The notes below the pieces were generated by a model, which saw only the letters and a program-made list of their open reading frames with translations, made no database searches and was not told where the DNA came from. From positions 79,093,740-79,157,739 of the forward strand of contig JAOWCC010000577.1 of assembly GCA_030867875.1 (NCBI GenBank): a stretch of 64,000 bases of DNA. The letters run 5' to 3'. Every line of letters begins with the position of its first letter. Within the stretch, counting starts at the first letter, position 1. This document shows, in pieces, positions 54,112 through 63,869 of this stretch. The stretch comes from Actinernus sp. WN-2022. Lineage: Eukaryota > Cnidaria > Anthozoa > Actiniaria > Actinernidae. A program made the position numbers and the translations under genes.

Positions 54112-54668
54112 ATGTTAAAAACTTTAAAAATGGAACAAATTAAAACTGTAGGTTACTCGAGTTTCACGCTCGAACCGATCATCTGACTAGTTCGGATCTT
54201 TTGTTCAAAAGTTTTTCTTTTTTGGCTTTTAGAATCTAAAATCTATATCGGAATGACTGAACACGATTTTAAAACAAGGTTTAGAAATCACAAGCTTTCT
54301 TTCAACAACAAGAAGTATTCTTCAAGCACCGCCCTCTCAACGTACGTTTGGGAATTGAAGGAAGCCAACACCAATTTTACGATTAAATGGTCAATTATGA
54401 AACGGGCCAACGGCAACAAAAGTGGTTCCAAACAACGCAACCTGTGTTTAGCGGAAAAACTTTGTATTCTAAAAGCCCAAAAAGAAAAACGTTTGAACAA
54501 AAGATCCGAACTCTTAGCTAAATGCCGACATGAAAACAAATTATATGCTGCTAGTTATAAGCCTCCGTTATCTACGCACATTTTTAGTCTATGATCGCTT
54601 CGAGCGTGAAACTCGAGTAACCTACAGTTTTTTAATTTTTTCCATTTTTAAAGTTTTTAACATTTTAT
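54112..54668 (+). mobile_element. Penelope-like element fragment between inverted repeats
   Basis: The outer 60 bp (AAAAACTTTAAAAATGG...ACTCGAGTTTCACGCTCGAA) are mirrored at 54603-54668 (TTCGAGCGTGAAACTCGAGT...). Between them lies the GIY-YIG frame. Penelope-like elements often show inverted or tandem terminal pseudo-LTRs, so the inverted pair may be their remnant. No RT remains. TA microsatellites lie on both outer sides (54030 and 54667). Confidence 0.55.
54253..54594 (+). CDS. GIY-YIG endonuclease domain of a Penelope-like element
   Basis: A frame of 113 codons from ATG 54253. The codons just before it read KIYIG, so the YIG of GIY-YIG is at about 54238-54252, with Tyr replacing the usual preceding Gly-Ile-Tyr partly outside the frame. 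Then EHDFKTRFRNHKLSFNNKKY holds the conserved R...H-x-x-S-F. SSSTALSTYVWELKE and NLCLAEKLCILKA (with catalytic Glu) follow, ending RSELLAKCRHENK. This order (YIG, R-x-x-x-H, S-x-Y-x-W, L-C-x-x-E-K) is diagnostic of Penelope-type GIY-YIG. The frame is intact over this part, but the RT domain is missing. Confidence 0.75.
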   Translation: MTEHDFKTRFRNHKLSFNNKKYSSSTALSTYVWELKEANTNFTIKWSIMKRANGNKSGSKQRNLCLAEKLCILKAQKEKRLNKRSELLAKCRHENKLYAASYKPPLSTHIFSL

Positions 54669-55176
54669 ATATATATATATATATATAATTCTAAAGCTAT
54701 AATGTTTATATTTTAAACAATCTTTTTCATATCTTCCAATAATGTATATTCCTTTTTTGAGTAGTTAAATAATTATCTATTATGTCTATCTTGGTAGTAT
54801 AATAGTTAGGAGGACCAGATTGGAAACAAGTGTAAACTTTAGCTGCATATCCTCATTAAATAAAGTGTTATTATTATTATATATAGGCAAGCCTGTGAGC
54901 GGAGCGTTGGAAATTGACTATTTTACGCATTACGGAAAAAAAATACACTGATCATTTAGATAATTTGGAAGATTACAAGTTCTTATAAACGGAGGAATTA
55001 AATGTAATTGACAGGACGTTGTTAAGAAGCCATACAAAGCTTTTTTGTGCTCACATCCTATCGGTATGATGCGCGCGCGCGTGGGAACTCCGCTAAAATT
55101 TGTACATTGGAAAGCATGCTTGTGTCTCCAATACTCCAGTTTCGTATTCGAAAATTACCGCTGAATACAATGAGTA
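54669..55176. other. Spacer with microsatellites, no gene seen
   Basis: A TA microsatellite near 54667-54685, ATT repeats near 54870 and a CGCGCGCGCG run near 55072. No gene. Confidence 0.4.
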
Positions 55177-55351
55177 CAGACGCATGTACGCAGGGTTAAC
55201 CTCATTCTGAAGTTAAACATTCATAAATACCAGCGAGAAGGTGGGCTATTCACAACACTGTGTATTGTTGTAGTTTCACGCTTTGCACCTTCTCGCTGGT
55301 ATTTAAGAAGTTTAACTTCAGAATGAGGCTAACCCTGCGTACATGCGTCTG
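55177..55351. mobile_element. Palindromic MITE with TA duplication
   Basis: CAGACGCATGTACGCAGGGT and its reverse frame 175 bp with arms of about 65 bp. Flanking dinucleotides are TA at 55175-55176 and 55352-55353, as for Tc1/mariner-type MITEs. Non-coding. Confidence 0.8.
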
Positions 55352-55888
55352 TAGTCTATTATATATTCTACTAAGCCACTTCCATTGTACTGGGAACATG
55401 ATTTGTTTACCTGTATAGTCCACTATTATTCTACCATTTAATATTCTGAGATTGTTTCCTGTACAATCGTCGATAAGCGATAAATAAGTATGATGATAAA
55501 TAGGTACATATATGCGAACATAGCCAGAACCGTACCCGGTTTTCAGAGAAAAAATTGTCCCAAAATCCGGAGTTCCAAGTTATTCTGAAAACGAAGTCTG
55601 GATTTCTCTCTGCTTCATTATTCTGAATTGTCTGTAAACCGGAATTTGACATATTTATACGAAAAACCTAGACCCGGAAATCGGATATATATCATAGACA
55701 TATACATTACATTACGTCATAAACAAGAGTGACCCCTCTGGTGGGTTTTATATCCCGCAACTGAGTCGTATTCGTTGTGTTACCATGGCATAATACTTAT
55801 ACGTAATAAACCGCAACTCATAAAAAAACTACACACCGGCACTCGTATGCTAAAAGTTACTCTACTTACTTCCGTTTGTTCTTCTTAG

Positions 55889-56182
55889 TTGTGGACAAAA
55901 ACACTGCAGAGGAGCTCAAGCGATATGTCAGAAGTTGATGTTCACGTTGATCTCACACACCTAACGTTTGATATCATTGGTAACACGTCATTTGGTTTCC
56001 ACTTCAACACGATACTGGGAGGCGATACCGAAGCCTCGAATGCGTTCAACTCCATGTTGCAAGGTTTTGATTTTGGATATCGGATTCGAAGTCTATTGAT
56101 ACCCTTTTACAAGTACTTTCCTTTTCCTGATAATCTGGTTGTCAAAAAGGCGTCGGAAATGGCAGATGGCATTGTGTTAAAG
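55889..56182 (+). CDS. Cytochrome P450, exon 3 (helices D to G)
   Basis: Acceptor TTCTTCTTAG ends at 55888 after a T-rich tract. Phase 0 joins exon 2. It begins LWTKTLQRSSSDMSEVDVH, then THLTFDIIGNTSFGFHFNTI, the conserved D-x-I-G-x-x-x-F-G helix E block of P450s. A variable substrate-recognition part follows with YKYFPFPDNLVVKKASEMAD. The donor is AAG|GTAGGT at 56182/56183, phase 0. The length of 98 codons and its spacing from exon 2 are normal. No lesions were seen in this exon. Confidence 0.9.
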
Positions 56183-56445
56183 GTAGGTGGAGAATGAGCA
56201 TGTGTAGTAATAATAAACAATGAACTAGCTAATGAACAAGGGTACGTCCTCGTTCCCAGTGCCTTCTCTACTTGCTGGATAAACAACCGCAATTGGCAAA
56301 TTAATGAATAATAATAATAATAATAATGTATTGTTTATATTGTTTATTCACACCTTTCGCAGTATAAAATGAGTTACAGGGTGATTAACTCTAATACATA
56401 ATTAATTTAATTACTACATATTTGAAAATTCATTAAGCCGTTGGT

Positions 56446-56722
56446 AGCCTGTTCACAGGCTCTAGATACTGGGGAAATGTTGAAAATAAAACGTGGCGAA
56501 AACAAAATGGCGGACGGAAAGAAGAGGGGGAGGGAAAGAGAGCCTGTGGACATTCTATTCCGAAACCTCTTCCGCCCACTTGTCAAGCTATCACAGAATT
56601 GCCGTTTCAAGCTGTCTATCAAATTCCAGTTTACAGCGCGGGATGGGATGTAAACATACCGCGGCATGTCAAAGCGGACCTGTATCTTATAATTTGCCTG
56701 TTCACAGGCTCTTGATACTGGG
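56446..56722. mobile_element. MITE-like repeat with GCCTGTTCACAGGC ends
   Basis: Both ends contain the near-palindrome GCCTGTTCACAGGCTCT followed by GATACTGG. Internal AGCCTGTGGACATTCTATTC matches GAATAGAATGTCCACAGGCC at 61755 in reverse. Frames of 70-86 codons here are not convincing. Confidence 0.55.
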
Positions 56723-56948
56723 AAAAAAGACGCACAGTTTAAAGCCTGCATAGCTAAAGAAAGCTAGAGCTATAAACGTTAATTTTCAAAAGAAATAAAA
56801 TCAAGTTTACTGTGAATTCCGTTCCAGGTCGAGTAGATCGATATAATTTTTTGGTACGAGTTCGGTTGAAATTTCACACATTTGCCTTTTGGGCGTGAAG
56901 TCAGTTTCGCCAGTAAAAGCTTAATACATGATTTTAAAAATGGACTTA

Positions 56949-57311
56949 CCATCCTGTAACTGAGTGGACTTCATCAATCGCTATTGCAACAGTTTGCTGT
57001 CTTACCTTTTCCTCTTACAGCTCTGTTGTCCATCTTTTTGACGATCCCACTATTGCGGCGGCTGATATCCCAATTGCCTTGAGATCCTTGACCTGGTCAT
57101 TCATAATAGCAACCAACGGAGAAACTACAACAATTGTAGCTGTATCCTTACCATGCAAAACTTTCATCAAGTGAAGGAATAACTGAAAAATTAAGCTCTT
57201 CCGCCCGGCCGAAGCCAGTAGGTAACGTTGCAAATGTAGCAAGACTGAAACTGAACTGAGTTGTTTACTCCCCAAATCCAACTGACTAAAAATACAACAA
57301 ACTACGATCAC
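56949..57311 (-). pseudogene. RecQ-like helicase fragment, antisense
   Basis: Minus strand: a disrupted Walker A (LPTGFGR in one frame, then RKSLIFQLFLHLMKV in the next, a one-base change inside the motif), followed by TIVVVSPLVAIMNDQV (motif Ia, SPL...MxDQ) and LKAIGISAAAIV. After a stop and a gap, VAIAIDEVHSVTGW (56953-56994) is the DEVH Walker B of RecQ-type helicases. The stretch usually separating these motifs is shortened. It is a dead fragment, either a retrocopy or a piece of an element carrying RecQ. Confidence 0.65.
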
Positions 57312-57613
57312 GAAATTAATACGACAGACAACTCGTGCAGCCGCTCGTGCAGCAACAGTTAAAAATATATCGGCAGGTACAAAATGCAGACTGAAAAATG
57401 CAGACTGCAGACTGGAAAATGCAGACCGGAAAATGCAGACCAGACAAAATCAATAAGAAACATCTATCGGTCTGTAACAGGGCGACTCTGCAAGGCTTTA
57501 GATGACTTAGATCCTTATTTTTTTGGGTTATACACGTCTTATACGGGGTCTTGCTTTTTTCTTGACTGCATGCCGACGCCAGCCACACCGCGGACGGAGT
57601 AAAACGCAGTGTG

Positions 57614-57682
57614 CAGGGCACGCAGGGCACGCAGGGCACGCAGGGCACGCAGGGTACGCAGGGTACGCAGGGTACGCAGGGT
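57614..57682 (+). repeat. CACGCAGGG minisatellite (left arm)
   Basis: Seven or eight units of nine bases (GCAGGGCAC, later GCAGGGTAC). The mirrored array is at 59245-59297. Confidence 0.85.
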
Positions 57683-58198
57683 GTTAAAAAAACATAGAGT
57701 TACATAATTTAGTGCCTTTGGAATATCAGATTGCAAAGGTCAATTGTTCAAATGACAAATATTATGCTAATTTTAGAGTGAAAGTAAAAGGGTAGCGACA
57801 AAACGCTGACCCCCGGTCCATGGACCACCCCATGGACCGGGCCCATGGACCAGGACCATAGACCACCCCATAGACCACCCATAAATTTCATATATTTTTC
57901 GAGAATGAAAGTTTTTACATTTATAGCGAGTTTGACTTGTGGCAAGTCTAACATTTTTACTTTGTGCCAGTTCTGGTGACACAGACTGTTATCGTAGTTT
58001 TGCCTTTACTTGCTGTTGCATTAACAGTATCTAAAAACCTACGAGGCCTTGACTTACCTTACCTATTCCACTACAAGTAAAGGCAAGGAACTTTTTTCCG
58101 AGAACCGGAGCGCCTAGATATAGGAAGAAAGAAAAACTTCTGTCCCCGAAGCGCATCTTCTCTACATATATTTTATTTCAATATACTAATTTAAGTCG

Positions 58199-58272
58199 GT
58201 AGTTGAACGACGGAGTGGTTAGAGCGTTCGTCTTTTAATCCAGAGGTCCGGAGTTCAATTCTCGGAGCGCAC
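58199..58272 (+). repeat. tRNA-like sequence in left arm (pseudo-tRNA)
   Basis: AGTGGTTAGAGCGTTCGTCT and TTTTAATCC...GGAGTTCAATTCTCGG give a D-arm, an anticodon loop CTTTTAA (UUU, Lys-like) and a T-loop TTCAATT. The acceptor and anticodon stems do not pair well, so it is a tRNA-derived relic, not a gene. A mirror copy is at 58653-58729. Confidence 0.5.
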
Positions 58273-58652
58273 AAATTTTGTCGATTTTTTTCTTCTTCCT
58301 CTTTTTAAGTTTTCTTCTTAGCGTTCTACCTTCCACACCAGTAGTATTCTTTAAACCCACCATCAGCCAGCTACAAAATTAATATTCGCTCCTTGCTGAA
58401 GTCATTGTTTACCTGATTTCTGCCTCGTTTAATAGCGTAAATTAAATTTCAAGCTAAAACAGACATCCATCAGTTGAAAGAGAATTTTAAACTCAGTAAT
58501 CACCGAAAATTTGAGATTCATATGTTAAATATTTATGGTGAAATTGACTTTTTCAAAACTGTAAAATGGGCTGGGTGACAGAGTTATTCTTTATAAATTT
58601 TGAGATTTTTAATCGCTCATTCCTCAAATTATTTATTATCACTCTCAAATTT

Positions 58653-58729
58653 GTGCGTTCCGAGAATTGAACTCCGGACCTCTGGATTAAAAGACGAACA
58701 CTCTAACCACTCGGTCATTCAACTACCGG
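58653..58729 (-). repeat. tRNA-like sequence in right arm (pseudo-tRNA)
   Basis: Reverse-strand counterpart of 58199-58272 with a few substitutions. The same stem defects are present, so it was already degenerate when the arms arose, or was homogenised later. Confidence 0.5.
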
Positions 58730-59720
58730 CTTAAACTAGTATATTGAAATAAAATATATGTAGAGAAGATGCGCTTCGGGGACAGAAGTTTTTCTTTCTT
58801 CCTATATCTATGGCGCTCCGGTTCTCGGAAAACAGTTCCTTGCCTTTACTTGTAGTGGAATACGTAAGGTAAGTCAAGGCCTCGTAGGTTTTTAGATACT
58901 GTTAATGCAACAGCAAGTAAAGGCAAAACTACGATAACAGTCTGTGTCACCAGAACTGGCACAAAGTAAATATGTTAGACTTGCCACAAGTCAAACTCGC
59001 TATAAATGTAAAAACTTTCATTCTCGAAAAATATATGAAATTTATGGGTGGTCCACGGGGGTGGTCCATGGTCCTGGTCCATGGACCCGGTCCATGGGGT
59101 GGTCCATGAACCGGGGGTCAGCGTTTTGTCGCTAACCTTTTACTTTCACTCTAAAATTAGCATAATATTTGCCATGTGAACAATTGACCTTTGCAATCTG
59201 ATATTCGAAAGACACTAAATTATGTAACTCTATTTTTTTTACACCCTGCGTACCCTGCGTACCCTGCGTGCCCTGCGTGCCCTGCGTGCCCTGCACCCTG
59301 CGTTTTACTCCGTCCGGCCACGCCGTGTATGCGAGCCACGCCGAATAAGAGCTTTTCATGACAATATTTCCTTAACAAACAGAAAGGAAAAGCTATGTAT
59401 TCCGAGGTATTTTGAATTATTTACTTACTTTTTACTGAATTATTTACTTACTTTTTACTGAATTACGTTCGTATTTAGCCGGGTCCTGTCTTTGTTAAAT
59501 TGATTCAGTCCCATCTTCTTCTGTCCACCATTTTAAATTTATTGTTATGCACAGGAAGCCCAAAGCAGCCTCTCCGATTACATATAAATTTGAGTTTCCT
59601 GTTTGGTAAAGCGGACAACCTTGGGTCCATAACTGGAACTGTCCGCTTACGGGAATAGTTCTCGTAAGCGGACACTTGTGGAATATGGGATGTTCCGCTT
59701 ACGGGAGCTACAATAAAGAC

Positions 59721-60176
59721 CCTGGGGGGTACTCAGAAGAGTTTTGGGTAGGGGTGTGCCGCGGAGACCTCAAAATCCTGACCCTATCCCAGACCTAAAA
59801 ATGCCGTTTACCATACGATATCCCAGACTTGAAGCAAAAAATCAATACCCTATCCCAGACGTGATCTTGTGATGTTTACACAGCATGACATTAGATACAT
59901 GTATCAAAGAGTCCAGATACCGAACAGTTTTTAATTACAATTACACTACGAAAGCCGTTGTTTTGTTTTAATATGGTATTTTAAGCTGTACTGAGTGTAG
60001 TCGATAGAGCGCTTAGCATGGCGTCAACGACAAGTATATCAAAATCCATACCCTTTCCAGACCAAAACCGTAAAAAGGATACCCTATCGCAGACCTCGGC
60101 AGCTCAACTGACCATACCCTATCCCGCGGCACATGTACCCGTATAGCCCATATAAGGGAGTACCCCCCCCCCGGGA
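59721..60176. mobile_element. G-run MITE, GGGGGGTACTC ends
   Basis: CCTGGGGGGTACTCAG at the left and GGGAGTACCCCCCCCCGGG at the right form inverted ends. The interior repeats CCCTATCCCAGAC(CT) several times and contains GTGCCGCGG / CCGCGGCAC inverted pairs. Same family as 19018-19712. I recall it as abundant in coral genomes. Confidence 0.75.
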
Positions 60177-60999
60177 ATACAGCTGCAGGGATATGATGTC
60201 GTCATCATTGTGAGCTCATGTCGGTACATAAATCTGTACACACAAGAATTAGAAGATATATTTGCAAATGGAAGACTGCTTCATTGCGCTTAAAGACTTG
60301 AGTTGCATGTCCACCAAGATACCATTGACGCGTGCAACGGTCAGAGAAGTCTGCAACTTCTTAGCAAGTTCTATCGCACCTTGTACAGAATTAAATTCTG
60401 GAACTCTCAGTGGCTGGTCAAAGTCCTTGATCGTATCTTTATACAATACACAAGATTATTTGGATGACAGTTTACTTTACAGCGCTGTTTACAATACTGT
60501 AATTGCTCTAGAACTGTATCAAATAAACCGATAAAGCGAATTGCGGTGTGAAGTTGATTGATTGCAACATAATACTCATAATCATTCTAGTAATGGGATT
60601 ATTCTGCTGGGGTGTCCACTTTATACGGATTGGGAGAGGTTTGTTGTTGGATCATGGGTGACTGGCCGCGCGGCAACAGATCTCACGGAGCAATACCTAT
60701 GGCCGTTTTTTTTTAGGTCTTAGATCCGTCTTTGAAACGTGGATAAGAGAGTTAGCACTCGTTCTCAAAAGGAGGTTTATTAAAACGTCACACGAACTAA
60801 CCCTAGGCCCCTACGACTTTATACCCCGTCAACGTTAACCGTTAACTGAAAAACGTTTCAAGCTTGAGCGCCCAGGAAAACGACGTTTAGTGTTGAAGAC
60901 TAGTTTGTGGCTTAAGTTCACAGGTAAAGGACGATCGTTTTAATAGACAACAAAGTTCAATAAAGTCCTTAATTGACTTAATTTAATAGCCCCTCCTAA
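60177..60999. other. Centre of the outer element, no gene seen
   Basis: Overlapping 65- and 90-codon frames at 60249-60534 on opposite strands show no domain. The minus frame includes RVPEFNSVQGAIELAKKLQ, which is mildly helical, but nothing supports a gene call. Confidence 0.3.
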
Positions 61000-61386
61000 T
61001 TGGAGAGGCTGATTTGGGCTTCCTGTGCATAGCAATAATTTAAAAATGTTGGACAGTGGAAGATGGGACTGAATCAATTTAACGAAGAAAGGACCCGGCT
61101 AAATACGAACGTAATTAAAAAGTAAGTAAATAATTCAAAATACCTCGGAATATATAGCTTTTCCTTTCTGTTTGTTAAGGAAATATTGTCATGAAAAGCT
61201 CGTATTCGGCGTGGCTCGCATACACGTCGTGGCTGGCGCCGGCATGCAGTCAAGAAAAATGCAAGACCCCGCATAAGACGTGTATAACCCAAAAAAATAA
61301 GGATCTAATTTATGTCATCTAAAGCCTTGCAGAGTCGCCTTGTTACAGACCGATAGATGTTTCTTATTGATTTTGTCTGGTCTGCA

Positions 61387-61590
61387 TTTTTGAGTCTGCA
61401 TTTTTGAGTCTGCATTTTTGAGTCTGCATTTTCCGGTATGCATTTTCCGGTCTGCATTTTCCGGTCTGCATTTTCCGGTCTGCATTTTCCGGTCTGCATT
61501 TTCCGGTCTGCATTTTCCGGTCTGCATTTTCCGGTCTGCATTTTCCGGTCTGCATTTTCCGGTCTGCATTTTCCGGTCTGCATTTTCCAG
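61387..61590 (+). repeat. 15-bp minisatellite (TCTGCATTTTCCGG)
   Basis: About 13 units of CATTTTCCGGTCTG (14-15 bp) plus earlier variants CATTTTTGAGTCTG. The left arm at 57370-57440 has only two or three units, so the array expanded in one arm. The long frames through it (for example 61305-61701) simply translate the repeat. Confidence 0.9.
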
Positions 61591-61694
61591 TCTGCAGTCT
61601 GCGTTTTGTACCTGCCGTACTACAAATAGCCAAGTGAACTTAAGAAGGCTGGGCTCATCTGATTTTAGACACGACAGATAGGTGTTGACACGAA

Positions 61695-61911
61695 CTGTCA
61701 AAATTGACCAATCAGAGGGTATACCAGCAGCTGGTATACCGGAACAAGGTTCTGAATAGAATGTCCACAGGCCCTCTTTCCCTTTCTCTCCCCATTCCCC
61801 CTCCCTTCACGTTGTCTACCCCAGTTCTCGCCTTCTCTTTTGTTTTGTCAGATTTTTTAGTTTTGTTGAGTATCCAGGGCCTTATCCAGGGCCTGTGAAC
61901 AGGCTAAGCCG
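61695..61911. mobile_element. MITE-like repeat related to 56446
   Basis: Contains GAATAGAATGTCCACAGGCC and the end GGGCCTGTGAACAGGCTAAG. These match the reverse of the repeat at 56446-56722. CT-rich interior. Non-coding. Confidence 0.5.
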
Positions 61912-62034
61912 TTGGGTGTTAGCAACTTCCGAATTCGCGCCAAGTGGATTAGCGCCGAATAGTAGCATTTTCTTTTTATTTCATATTGATACTGAGAATG
62001 CGGTGAATATAAATGATATGGAATTTTGATTGGA

Positions 62035-62330
62035 GCCGGGGTGGCGCAGTGGTTAAGCGCTTCACCTCTCACCTCTGTGGCCCAGGTTCGATTCCCCGAC
62101 GCGGCACCATATGTGAGTTGAGTTTGGTGGTATCTCAGCCTTGCTCCGAGGGTTTTTCTCTGGGTTCTCCGGCTTTTCTCCCTCCGCAACAACTAACACG
62201 CTAAATTCCAATTCGCCTGGGGATTAGCCGGTTCCTGGCTTTAATCAGCCCCTATGGTTGTTTCAGGTCTCGTTATAAATTCGGAGAGTTTGAAACAGTT
62301 CATAAGAAGCGTAAACAATTAAATTTCACT
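62035..62330 (+). mobile_element. tRNA-derived SINE
   Basis: Head GCCGGGGTGGCGCAGTGG (A box) and CAGGTTCGATTCCCC (B box). The body has GAGGGTTTTTCTCTGGGTTC and TCCGGCTTTTCTCCCTCCGC, then CTAAATTCCAATTCG. I recall this body from SINEs common in anthozoans. It is in the same orientation as the P450 gene. The 3' border is approximate. Confidence 0.7.
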
Positions 62331-62529
62331 AGCGAGAAACGATCGTTACTCAAAACAAACCTTTACTAGTTCAGTAGCCTTCAGACATGCAAGCATGGTT
62401 GAGCCTTGATTAGGTCGGAGGTCAGTTAATCAAAGGCTTTTTACCGTGAAATACCAGAACACAAGATACTCATCAAACAAATACAGTGGACTCCCGATTA
62501 ACTCGAATACCGGCTAGCTCTAACTTCTC

Positions 62530-62760
62530 TCAAATTATAGGTAATACCATGGCATTATGAGAAATACTGATTCAATTTCCCCGAGATCCGAGGGAGCATT
62601 TGGCCGAAATTTAATTTCCCTAAATGTAATGCTCTTAGATTGTAATGCTATTATATCTGAGAAGTTAAGTTTACTCTGCATAAATAAATACAAGACGCTG
62701 CAGTTGGGTTGCTTTCGGGGACATTTTGTTATAGTACGCTTGAGTGTCATTGATTGAATG
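62530..62760. repeat. Diverged relative of the GTTATACCATGG MITE
   Basis: AATACCATGGCATTATGAG and CCCCGAGATCCGAGGGA(G) correspond to TATACCATGGCATGAGGGG and CCCCGACAGCCGAGGGA(A) at 26456. The right end is not identifiable. Confidence 0.4.
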
Positions 62761-63061
62761 ACCCTGGGGAAAAGTACAATGTCTGTGTTTTTTTTAGATG
62801 AATAACACTAAATTAAAATACAATGCAATTATGTGGTTGACTAAACATTCAAGGGGCATGCGCAGAGCCGTTTAATTACGTCACGTTTATGGTTTTTAAG
62901 TATCCAACATAGAAAAAACATGATCGAACTGATCAAGGGCTATTTTGTCGCTAGAATTTGAATGGTCGCCCCTGGTTACAGGAAAAAATGGTAGTCTGAT
63001 GTTACCTTGCCGTAACCTGTCCCACTGGTAGGCATGTCTCTACTGTTTACCGGTTTACTTA

Positions 63062-63600
63062 ATTAAGAAACTGCAGTCAGTTCCAAATTGCGCCGCTCGC
63101 CTTATTGTTGGTGGTGGAAAGTATGATCATATTTCATCTGTTCTTCAGCGTCTCCACTGGCTACCCGTAGAAAAACGAATAACTTATAAGATATTACTTC
63201 TTACATATAAAGCTCTAAATAATCTGGCTCCTACCTACATTCGTAATATGGTAGAGTACTATACTCCTCCTCGTAATCTTAGGTCTGCCAATAAGTTCCT
63301 TCTGAAGGTTCCTACAGTCAATTTAAAGAGCTATGGAGAAAGGGCTTTTTCTGTTATTGCGCCAAAACTGTGGAATTTGTTGCCACTTACTATTAAGTTA
63401 TGCCCCTCGGTGGGAGTCTTCAAAGCTAAGTTAAAAGCATATTTATTTAAGGAAAGTTTTTATTAGTTTAGTTATTGCTTAGATCGTAAGATTTTATAGT
63501 TCTTGTAAATCAACTTGCCTGTTTTCCAGCTATGTAAAGCGCCTTTGGACGTTTAGGATTAAGGCGCTATATAAATGTCGAATTGTTATAGAATTATTAT
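63062..63600 (+). mobile_element. L2/CR1-type LINE 3' end
   Basis: Encodes the ORF2 C-terminus: CAARLIVGGGKYDHISSVLQ, RLHWLPVEKRITYKILLLTY and KALNNLAPTYIRNMVEYYTP. Then, in the same frame from 63248, SYGERAFSVIAPKLWNLLPL and FKAKLKAYLFKESFY before TAG 63466. The tail has GTAAAGCGCCTTTGGACG and AAGGCGCTATATAAATGTCG, the L2-type 3' hairpin seen also in the SINE at 15886. 5'-truncated. It ends about 270 bp before P450 exon 4. The last part is undamaged. Confidence 0.8.
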
Positions 63601-63869
63601 CTACTGATGTTCCATCTTCCGTATCCATGTTTCGACTAAATTTCCCTCATTTTATGTGATTGTATCAGGGAGCTTTAGTTGAAATATGCAGACCATGCTG
63701 ATGAGCAAATTTTAAAAGGGTTATCGACTTGGAGTCACCTCTCCTTCCCGGACACACACAAACAGTTATATAGGCTAAGGTTACGCACTGACGTTCATGG
63801 TCGTTCATTGTTAATCATTGCATACCATACCATGAAATGTCCCTATAATTTCCCTATAATTATGAAAGG

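Larger units (their letters stand above)
57591..59316. mobile_element. Inner foldback element with 9-bp target duplication
   Basis: Ends CGGACGGAGTAAAACGCAG and reverse. Flanks GCCACACCG (57582-57590) and GCCACGCCG (59317-59325) form a 9-bp duplication with one mismatch. The mirrored arm at 61230 gives the uninterrupted target (GCCAGCCACGACG). Arms of about 650 bp include a CACGCAGGG minisatellite, palindromic GGTCCATGG-rich sequence and a tRNA-like segment. The centre is 58280-58650. Long arms with a 9-bp duplication suggest Mutator-like. No transposase. Confidence 0.8.
57340..61615. mobile_element. Outer inverted-repeat element in P450 intron 3
   Basis: The left part from CGGCAGGTACAAAATGCAG with the ACCGGAAAATGCAG repeat and the unique block to GACGCCAGCCAC (57360-57581) is mirrored at 61210-61620. 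A further inverted pair (59335-59580 and 61000-61215; GAGCTTTTCATGACAATATT) belongs to the same arms once the inner element at 57591-59316 is removed. The centre is about 59580-61000 and contains a G-run MITE. No transposase was recognised. Confidence 0.7.

Noticed and set aside
58199..58272. tRNA-Lys gene
   Set aside because: Loops resemble a tRNA but the acceptor and anticodon stems do not pair, and a mirror copy exists in the other transposon arm.
60249..60534. Possible gene on either strand in the centre of the outer element
   Set aside because: Short, antisense to each other, no recognisable family and no repeat copy for comparison in the window.
61305..61701. Long frames encoding repeats of MQTGKCRPENADRK type
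   Set aside because: They are translations of a minisatellite, open in several frames and on both strands because the unit length and composition avoid stops.
62035..62107. Functional tRNA gene
   Set aside because: The head is followed directly by a typical SINE body, so it is read as a SINE.
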